Assembly: GCF_000312665.1 (NCBI RefSeq)
Contig: NZ_HF536772.1
Location: 153,006 to 217,005 of the forward strand
DNA length: 64,000 nucleotides
Origin: Rhizobium mesoamericanum STM3625
GTDB taxonomy: Bacteria; Pseudomonadota; Alphaproteobacteria; Rhizobiales; Rhizobiaceae
Direction: 5' to 3'
Position 1 is the first letter of the stretch. Every line of letters starts with the position of its first letter. Below, in pieces: positions 58,825-64,000 of this stretch. The notes under the pieces were generated by a model. The model worked only from the letters and a program-made list of their open reading frames with translations. It was not told where the DNA came from and ran no database searches. A program made the translations under genes and the position numbers.

Positions 58825-59517
58825 TCAGGCGCACCAGGCGCCGCTGACGCCGGGTTTGCGGGCCAAGCCCTCGTTAATCATCTGCACGCCGATCGACCGG
58901 CCATCGCGCGACACGACATGCGGTGCGCCGGCCTTGCCAGGCTGCCCGGCCGGGTTCATCGAGAAGGGTCCGGAATTCAGGATGTTCAGGAGCCGCAGCT
59001 TGGCGGCGAAACCCAACCGCTTTTCGCTGTCGCAGCGGGCCGTCTCGATGCCGGGGCTTAGGACATCGGCGATCGCGATCTTTTCGCCCTTGTACCAGAA
59101 CGTGCCTCCATCGGCGACGCAGTTGATGTGCTCACCCTGCCCGCAATAGCCAAAGGCTGCCTTTCCGGTCTGCGCTTGCGCCGGCGAGATGGAGGCTGGG
59201 ATCGCTTTCTCCGGGACGGCAGGTGCCTTGGCCGGAATGGGCACGGCGGCAGGCGGGATCATGCGGCCTGCGGTGATCGAGGCGGTCTGCTTTGGGCTGG
59301 AATCGCGTGCGAGTTCGCTCCGCACAACGGGGGCTGGCAAGGAAACGGAGGCTGGCGCATGTGCAGAAAGCATCGGCTTTACGCTCTTCCAGTTGTCGTA
59401 AGTCGCAATGCCACCAACGGCAATGACGCCGATGATCGCCCAGGGAAGAGCACTGCCGCCTCCCCTTCCCTTCGATCGTACTGATGATGTTCGCCGGCGT
59501 GTCGCAGTCTTTGCCAT
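58825..59517 (-). CDS. Membrane-anchored thermonuclease-like (SNase fold) protein, probably inactive
   Basis: A 230-residue protein with a basic N-terminus, one transmembrane segment (about 24-41), a disordered Pro/Ala region and an SNase-like domain (about 128-228). Compared with the nuclease pattern DGDT...RLxGIDxPE...E, this reads ADGGTFWYKGEKIAIADVLS, with the catalytic Arg and the metal-binding Asp replaced, and CDSEKRLGFAAKLRLLNIL for the later helix. The fold may be retained without nuclease activity. It faces the 159-residue exported protein. Confidence 0.68.
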   Translation of the reverse strand: MAKTATRRRTSSVRSKGRGGGSALPWAIIGVIAVGGIATYDNWKSVKPMLSAHAPASVSLPAPVVRSELARDSSPKQTASITAGRMIPPAAVPIPAKAPAVPEKAIPASISPAQAQTGKAAFGYCGQGEHINCVADGGTFWYKGEKIAIADVLSPGIETARCDSEKRLGFAAKLRLLNILNSGPFSMNPAGQPGKAGAPHVVSRDGRSIGVQMINEGLARKPGVSGAWCA

Positions 59518-59636
59518 CTATCCGTTTCCCGTGAGTGTACGGATTATCGCCGGGCAATCCTTTCCGAAAGGTTGGCGGCCGCGTCATTTCTGGCACAGGC
59601 GTGATGATACAAACAAAAAAGCAAAAAGCCTTAAAG

Positions 59637-59816
59637 CTAGGTCGCGGAAGACGTGGTTTCCGGCCTAACGCGCGCCGGCCGGTCCCAACGGGCGCCCAGG
59701 GAGTTCGTGATTTCGATTCTCTCGAGATCTATCTGACTATCGGCGGCCGCCCGAAGCGCCTGCCACTCGATCTCATGTTTCATGTAAATATCGTGCGGCA
59801 CCAAAGTCGTTTTCAT
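59637..59816 (-). CDS. Possible small protein (59 aa)
   Basis: An open frame from ATG 59816 (MKTTLVPHDIYMKHEIEWQA start) of mixed charge with no hydrophobic segment. A weak GGTGAG site precedes it. Codon use looks coding but the support is thin; I recognise no family. Confidence 0.35.
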   Translation of the reverse strand: MKTTLVPHDIYMKHEIEWQALRAAADSQIDLERIEITNSLGARWDRPARVRPETTSSAT

Positions 59817-59861
59817 TTTTCTCACCGATTGTCGCAAACGAAGGTAGATTGCAGTCGCAGA

Positions 59862-60104
59862 TCAACGACGTGGCTTGGCAAGCGTAGAATCGTCCTCCCC
59901 GGCCGGCTTCGGCCCTCCCTTGGAAAGATCGCCGCCGGTTACGTGGGCGGGAACGTGGACGTCATCGAACACGCCGTGCGGCAGGGTTAGATCGACATGA
60001 TGCGGGGGGAGTACTTGTGCCTTCTGCATGCGGTTGGGGCGCGCCCGTTTCATCCGGTCTGACTTTTCGGTGCGTTTGTCGGGGGTGTGGGTCAAGGGGT
60101 GCAT
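59862..60104 (-). CDS. Small unknown protein (80 aa)
   Basis: A hydrophilic, His/Pro/Lys-rich protein (KRARPNRMQKAQVLPPHHVD) with no membrane segment. The GGAGG ribosome binding site five bases before ATG 60104 is the main support. It is likely disordered; no family is recognised. Confidence 0.5.
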   Translation of the reverse strand: MHPLTHTPDKRTEKSDRMKRARPNRMQKAQVLPPHHVDLTLPHGVFDDVHVPAHVTGGDLSKGGPKPAGEDDSTLAKPRR

Positions 60105-60440
60105 GTCGGCCTCCTATTCAGGTTCTAACGACGGCGGTGCATGGATGGTTCCAAATAAAACAAAAAGCGCGTCGCGCCGACTTGACTGGCAAGGCAAGTT
60201 CACTACCTTCGCTCTATCCCACGGCCTCGGACATCGGCCGATGGGTCAACTTGGTGCCGGGCCCCTCTGGCGAGAGTTATTACGGCGCTCTCGTGATGTC
60301 GGTACCGCCTGCAGCTAGCCGGCGGATTTTTCATCGATGCAAAAGCTCACCATGCCTCACGCGCATGCTCTTTGTGGTATGTGGTGTTTTCCACGCACAT
60401 ATTCTCAGTTCGACCCCGTTCGTGGCTGCGAGGTGCAGCC
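60105..60440. other. Leader and intergenic region upstream of terC-like gene
   Basis: About 335 bases. It holds a possible promoter CTTGAC at 60181-60186 with TACCTT 17 bases on, then the structured segment described at 60253-60331, and a further stretch of about 110 bases to the start codon with no clear feature. Confidence 0.45.
60253..60331 (+). promoter_or_regulatory. Candidate attenuator/riboswitch-like leader of the DUF475 gene
   Basis: Stem GGTGCCG (60253-60259) / CGGTACC (60300-60306) encloses hairpin CGAGAG (60271-60276) / CTCTCG (60288-60293). The next stem CCGCC (60305-60309) / GGCGG (60321-60325) is followed by ATTTTT and overlaps the first stem by two bases, so the two structures compete. 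It lacks the GGGGAGUAG core of the manganese yybP-ykoY riboswitch that often precedes terC-like genes. Confidence 0.45.
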
Positions 60441-61532
60441 ATGACCAACAGTTCCGAGCAAAAACCGACGCTCAGCTATTTCCGCTGGGCTTTCATCGTC
60501 ACCATCCTCGGCCTCGTTCTGGGCGCGGCGCTTGGTTGGCAGACGACCGGCACCATCGGCGGCATGGCGACCGTCTTCTTCATCTGCACGGTGCTCGCCG
60601 TGCTGGAAATTTCGCTCTCCTTCGACAATGCCATCGTCAATGCCAACAAACTCAAGGAAATGACGCCGGTCTGGCAGCATCGCTTCCTGACTTGGGGCAT
60701 CGTCATTGCCGTCTTTGGAATGCGTATCGTCTTCCCGCTCGCAATCGTCGCGATCGCCGCCAAGATCGGCCCGTGGGACGCTCTGGTGCTCGCCGCCCGG
60801 GAGCCTGCGGAATACGCCCGGATCATGAGTGACGCGCACTTGCCGATCGCTGCCTTCGGCGGCACCTTCTTGATGATGGTCGGCCTCAACTACTTCTTCA
60901 ATCATGAGAAGGACGTCCACTGGATCTCAGGGCTCGAAAAGCTCATGGCCCGCTCGGCCACGATCAAGGGTATTGAGATCGCCTTCGTTCTGGCGCTGGT
61001 CCTTGTGTTCTCGTCATTCCTCGGCGAGGAAGAAGCCATCACATTCGTGCATTGCGCCATCTATGGTCTTCTCACCTTCCTGGCGGTCGAGGTGATCGGC
61101 GGCCTGCTCGATGCTTCGCAACGGACGATGAGCGCTGCCGCCAGGGGCGGGCTCGGTGCCTTCATCTATCTCGAAGTGCTGGATGCCAGCTTTTCCTTCG
61201 ACGGCGTTATCGGCGCTTTCGCGCTGACGCAGAACCTCTTCGTCATCGCGATCGGCCTCGGCATTGGCGCCATGTACGTGCGTTCGATGACGATCATGCT
61301 CGTCGAAAAGGGAACGCTTGCCGAATATCGCTATCTCGAGCACGGCGCCTTCTACGCGATCCTGATCCTCTCGGTGATTATGTACGTTCAGACGGTGTTC
61401 CATATCCCCGAGGTGATCACTGGCCTTGGCGGCGCGGCCCTGATCGGCATCTCGCTTTGGTCGTCCATTCGCTACAACAAGAAGGAAAAGGCAGAAGAAC
61501 GCGCCGAGGCGCACAAAGAACAGCACGCCTAA
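60441..61532 (+). CDS. DUF475 / TerC-like integral membrane protein
   Basis: A 363-residue protein with about nine membrane segments. The TerC-type acidic helices are seen in LEISLSFDNAIVNA and LEVLDASFSFDGVIGAF, with NYFFNHEKDVHWI typical of DUF475. TerC proteins are linked to metal (manganese) export and to tellurite resistance. Start 60441 has a GAGG site; the long upstream frame is rejected. Next to an IS3 insertion which begins 39 bases after the stop. Confidence 0.87.
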   Translation: MTNSSEQKPTLSYFRWAFIVTILGLVLGAALGWQTTGTIGGMATVFFICTVLAVLEISLSFDNAIVNANKLKEMTPVWQHRFLTWGIVIAVFGMRIVFPLAIVAIAAKIGPWDALVLAAREPAEYARIMSDAHLPIAAFGGTFLMMVGLNYFFNHEKDVHWISGLEKLMARSATIKGIEIAFVLALVLVFSSFLGEEEAITFVHCAIYGLLTFLAVEVIGGLLDASQRTMSAAARGGLGAFIYLEVLDASFSFDGVIGAFALTQNLFVIAIGLGIGAMYVRSMTIMLVEKGTLAEYRYLEHGAFYAILILSVIMYVQTVFHIPEVITGLGGAALIGISLWSSIRYNKKEKAEERAEAHKEQHA

Positions 61533-61570
61533 TTCCCTTCATCACGGCAAAATAAAGCCCGCCACCATAG

Positions 61571-61595
61571 TGAACTGACCCCATAAAGTTGGACA
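61571..61595 (+). repeat. Left terminal inverted repeat of the IS
   Basis: TGAACTGACCCC then AT then AAAGTTGGACA. It matches the complement of the right end except at the two central bases. Confidence 0.95.
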
Positions 61596-61604
61596 GTTGC
61601 TGGG

Positions 61605-62405
61605 CTATGATACAAGGGACTGAGTTCTGTATTGCACAGGACTCAGTCCTTTCAGTCTCAGCTTGATGCGCTGATGATTGTAATAGTGGATATAGTCGTT
61701 GATGCCGTTCTTCAGGCTCTGGGTGCTTTCGAAACGATTGGGGTAGAAGAGCTCGGACTTGAGGGTTGCGAAGAAGCTCTCCATTGCCGCGTTGTCGAGG
61801 CAGTTGCCTTTGCGTGACATGCTCTGTTGGATGCCGTGTTCTTTCAGTTTCTGCTGATATGCGGGCATCTGGTAATGCCATCCCTGGTCAGAATGCAGGA
61901 TCGGTTTGTCATTGTTGCCTAGCTGGTTCAACGCCTTGCTCAACATCCCTTCCACCAGCTTGAAGACGGGCCGTCTTGCGGTTTCAAAAGCAATGATCTC
62001 TCCGTTGAACAAGTCCATAACCGGCGAGAGATAGAGCTTCTCACCCCCGACGTTAAACTCGGTGACATCCGTCACCCATTTCTGATTGACCGCCTGTGCG
62101 CTGAACTGCCGTTTAATCAGATCGGGAGCTGTGCGCCCGACGCTGCCCTTGTAGGAGCGATATTTCTTTGGTCTGACCAGCGATTTCAGTCCCAGCTTGA
62201 CCATCAGATGCTGCACCGTCTTGTGATTGACCCTGTGCCCCTCCTGGCGGATCTCTGCAGTCACGCGTCGATAGCCATAGCGGCCCTTGTGAGCGTGGAA
62301 GACGGCCTTGATTCGGTCCTTCAGCGCAGCATGCTTGTCGCAAAGCGCCGACACCTTTTGCCGATAATAAAACGTGCTACGGGAAAGGCCCGAAAGCTTC
62401 AGCAA
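61605..62405 (-). CDS. IS3 transposase, OrfB (DDE integrase)
   Basis: 266 residues from a TTG codon; the frame stays open upstream into orfA. HTH_21-type N-terminus (HKGRYGYRRVTAEIRQEG) and rve integrase core with DDE residues in WVTDVTEFN, HSDQGWHYQ and MESFFATLK. Normally produced as OrfAB fusion by -1 frameshift. No lesions are seen. Confidence 0.95.
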   Translation of the reverse strand: MLKLSGLSRSTFYYRQKVSALCDKHAALKDRIKAVFHAHKGRYGYRRVTAEIRQEGHRVNHKTVQHLMVKLGLKSLVRPKKYRSYKGSVGRTAPDLIKRQFSAQAVNQKWVTDVTEFNVGGEKLYLSPVMDLFNGEIIAFETARRPVFKLVEGMLSKALNQLGNNDKPILHSDQGWHYQMPAYQQKLKEHGIQQSMSRKGNCLDNAAMESFFATLKSELFYPNRFESTQSLKNGINDYIHYYNHQRIKLRLKGLSPVQYRTQSLVS

Positions 62406-62428
62406 GCTATCAATGGGATAGAATGGCC

Positions 62429-62956
62429 TTAACGCTTGGATGACTTGCGCTTTTTGAGCGCTGCTTGCTCCAGCGTTAAGGCATCGAGTTTTTTTAGGTA
62501 GGCGTTCTCCATCCGCAGATAGGTCAGCTCCGCCAGCAACTCCTCCCGGCTCTTCTTATCATCGCTGCGTGAAGCGTCCGGTTGTTTCTGCGGCTCGGGC
62601 ATTGATCGGGGCCTTCCTTTGCGACGCGGGCTCAAGGCATCAATACCGCCAGTCTTATAGCGGCGCTCCCAATCCACCAGGCTACTCTTGTTGCGGATGT
62701 CGAACAACGCCGCCGTCTGACGGTAGGAAAGACCATCCTCCCACATCCGCTGGAGAACCGACAGCTTGAATGCTGCATCGTAGTGGCTGAATTTCTTCGC
62801 CAGACCTAAGGGTCCGTGCGCCGCGTAACTCGCCGCCCATTTACGAACCGTGGCATGATCTACCCCGAAATGCCGGCCTACTTCGCGAGCGCCTCGCTCA
62901 CCCGTTTGATAAAACTCCACAACAGATCGCTTAAAAGCTTCGCTGTGCTTGGACAT
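62429..62956 (-). CDS. IS3 transposase, OrfA (helix-turn-helix)
   Basis: 175 residues from ATG 62956 (a TTG nine codons earlier is also in frame). Two helix-turn-helix units (REVGRHFGVDHATVRKWAASY and YRQTAALFDIRNKSSLVDWERRY) and a C-terminal leucine zipper-like helix (LAELTYLRMENAYLKKLDAL), the IS150 InsJ pattern. It binds the IS ends. Confidence 0.94.
   Translation of the reverse strand: MSKHSEAFKRSVVEFYQTGERGAREVGRHFGVDHATVRKWAASYAAHGPLGLAKKFSHYDAAFKLSVLQRMWEDGLSYRQTAALFDIRNKSSLVDWERRYKTGGIDALSPRRKGRPRSMPEPQKQPDASRSDDKKSREELLAELTYLRMENAYLKKLDALTLEQAALKKRKSSKR
62450..62456 (-). other. Predicted -1 frameshift site of the IS
   Basis: CAAAAAG on the reverse strand, with zero-frame codons AAA AAG. 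OrfB is in the -1 frame and open from here, so slipping would make the OrfAB transposase. Confidence 0.6.
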
Positions 62957-62976
62957 GCAAAACCCCCGAAGGTTGT

Positions 62977-63001
62977 TGTCCAACTTTCGGGGGTCAGTTC
63001 A
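62977..63001 (-). repeat. Right terminal inverted repeat of the IS
   Basis: Reverse strand TGAACTGACCCC then CG then AAAGTTGGACA. Confidence 0.95.
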
Positions 63002-63064
63002 TAGGTTGCGGGCTATTCATATCTGATCGGACGCCAAAGTCGCGGTCAAAGAGCGCAAACCGAC

Positions 63065-63232
63065 TCAGTGGTTGATTCTGCCGAACATGCTCGGATCGAT
63101 GCCGAGTTCGCGCAAATCGCGTCCCTTCGGCCGGCGGCCAGCTTCGACGGCAGCGCTCGCAGCATTCGCAGCACCGATCATTGCAAAGGCACGACCAAGG
63201 AAACCGTCGCGGATGGACTTACGGAATGACAT
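63065..63232 (-). CDS. Small DUF1127-like protein (55 aa)
   Basis: Reverse strand ATG 63232 gives a 55-residue basic protein starting MSFRKSIRDGFLGRAFAM and ending RDLRELGIDPSMFGRINH. The R-x-L-x-E-L-G-I-x-x end resembles the DUF1127 motif of small alphaproteobacterial proteins linked to RNA turnover and stress, some of them acting on phosphate and carbon metabolism. A weak AGAAAGAAA site precedes it. The IS lies just downstream. Confidence 0.65.
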   Translation of the reverse strand: MSFRKSIRDGFLGRAFAMIGAANAASAAVEAGRRPKGRDLRELGIDPSMFGRINH

Positions 63233-63477
63233 TTTCTTTCTCGCTTTTCTTTATGATTGACTGCTCACATATGTGCCTCCGCATGGCCTTCAACAAGCGA
63301 TGGAATATCAGCGCTGCCATGCAAAAACACGGGATCAGAGCAGGCGCACGGCAGGCAACCCGCGAGTAGGCGTCTTCGCACTCGGGCGAGGTCTGGAATT
63401 GCAGGCTGCTTATGAACGCAGCAAAACGAGCTACAGTACGGAGCGTGGCGTGATCACAAGGATTGGAGGACATACCG

Positions 63478-64000
63478 TTGACAGAACCTTTCGTGATCAG
63501 ACGCGCCGAGTTATCGCAGGCCGAACCCCTGGCGCAATTTGCGGCGCACCTATTTCGCGATACCTACGATAAAGACACAGCGACGTCCGACATCGACGCT
63601 CACATCGAGAAGAATTTTAGCGTCGAACATCAGGCCGCGGAGATCAGCGATCCCGCCGCCGCAGTGTTCCTGGCGACATTTGACGACTGCATCATCGGAT
63701 ACGCGCACGTCATTTTCGGTTCGGTCAATTATCGGTCGGCCTTTCTCAATCGCATTTATGTCGACGCCGATTGGAGAGGCCGTGGATTGGCGACCGAACT
63801 CTTGGAGACCGTTCTGAACGAGGCTAGGCAACGCGGCGAAACCCGTTTGGAGTTGACTGTATTCGAGCAAAACGCCCGGGCGATCGCATTTTACAAAAGA
63901 GCTGGATTTGCAGTAACCGGTTACACGGCATTCACTGTCGGTCAGGACGTCCAGACCGACCTCGTGATGGCGATCAACGTGGCCGAGGGTTTCGATACCT
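63478..64000 (+). CDS. GNAT-family N-acetyltransferase, 3' end cut by window
   Basis: The frame opens at TTG 63478 behind GGAGGA and stays open to the window end (174 codons). The GNAT fold is visible: N-terminal strand FVIRRAELSQAEPL, acetyl-CoA loop DADWRGRGLATELLE and the later ENARAIAFYKRAGF. TTG start is inferred from the ribosome binding site; without a stop the full length is unknown. Substrate unknown. Confidence 0.85.
   Translation, partial: MTEPFVIRRAELSQAEPLAQFAAHLFRDTYDKDTATSDIDAHIEKNFSVEHQAAEISDPAAAVFLATFDDCIIGYAHVIFGSVNYRSAFLNRIYVDADWRGRGLATELLETVLNEARQRGETRLELTVFEQNARAIAFYKRAGFAVTGYTAFTVGQDVQTDLVMAINVAEGFDT

Larger units (their letters stand above)
61571..63001 (-). mobile_element. 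IS3-family insertion sequence, IS150 group, intact
   Basis: A 1431-bp element bounded by terminal inverted repeats of 25 bp with 23 matches, ending TG...CA, and flanked by a 3-bp duplication TAG (61568-61570 and 63002-63004). It holds orfA and orfB in the reverse orientation with the frame relation expected for -1 ribosomal frameshifting. All parts look intact, which indicates recent insertion. Confidence 0.95.

Noticed and set aside
60253..60331. Manganese yybP-ykoY riboswitch before the terC-like gene
   Set aside because: The conserved GGGGAGUAG and CAACAUAC segments are absent; kept only as an unclassified leader.

Overview
This window reads as the chromosome of a Rhizobiaceae bacterium (Rhizobium/Ensifer-like alphaproteobacterium). 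The evidence is high-GC codon use, homospermidine synthase, an Omp10-type lipoprotein, CpdR, GapR, an alphaproteobacterial NasT/NasS nitrate regulator, and a gene order that I recall closely matching the Sinorhizobium meliloti chromosome around pykA, hemH, gltB, ibpA and cpdR1. The species call is inference.

Layout. 1-2262: start of pyruvate kinase, DUF1036, N-formylglutamate amidohydrolase, DUF1244 and gapR. 2285-3043: exported alpha/beta hydrolase. 3434-14091: a complete nitrate assimilation locus, nasT-nasS followed by narK-nirB-nirD-nasA-cysG and a small membrane protein. The narK leader carries a candidate NtrC site, a near-consensus sigma-54 promoter, an ANTAR-type hairpin with an AxxGxx hexaloop, and an intrinsic terminator. 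14100-16182: HPP-CBS membrane protein and LysR regulator. 16355-24750: M15-like peptidase, sigma-54 response regulator, oligopeptidase F, pabB with a class IV aminotransferase, and a diguanylate cyclase. 24883-31504: YCII protein, DUF3445, homospermidine synthase, omp10, a 5'-nucleotidase fused to LysM, and hemH. 31505-33346: queCDE behind a preQ1-I riboswitch. 33506-42781: SPFH/NfeD pair, kdsD, an outer-membrane barrel, galU, a lytic transglycosylase, a DUF459 protein and gltD. 43004-47725: gltB. 48263-57212: threonine aldolase, a LysR/SBF transporter pair, hsp20 with a sigma-32 promoter and ROSE-like leader, a Hint-domain protein, a lysophospholipase-like hydrolase, hisN, an alpha-r8/MmgR-like sRNA, a second formylglutamate amidohydrolase, cpdR and tRNA-Val(GAC). 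57331-60104: small exported and unknown proteins. 60441-61532: a DUF475/TerC-like gene with a possible attenuator leader. 61571-63001: an intact IS150-group IS3 element. 63065-64000: a 55-residue DUF1127-like protein and a truncated GNAT acetyltransferase.

How it fits together. NarK imports nitrate, NasA reduces it to nitrite, NirBD reduces nitrite to ammonium with siroheme made by CysG, and GltBD at the other end of the window assimilates ammonium into glutamate. Control appears layered: nitrogen status through NtrC/sigma-54 and nitrate through NasS-NasT acting on the leader RNA. Several other operons also carry RNA control elements (preQ1 riboswitch, ROSE-like thermometer, possible terC leader), and at least two intergenic regions look like small RNA genes. 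No CRISPR array, prophage or secretion system was seen.
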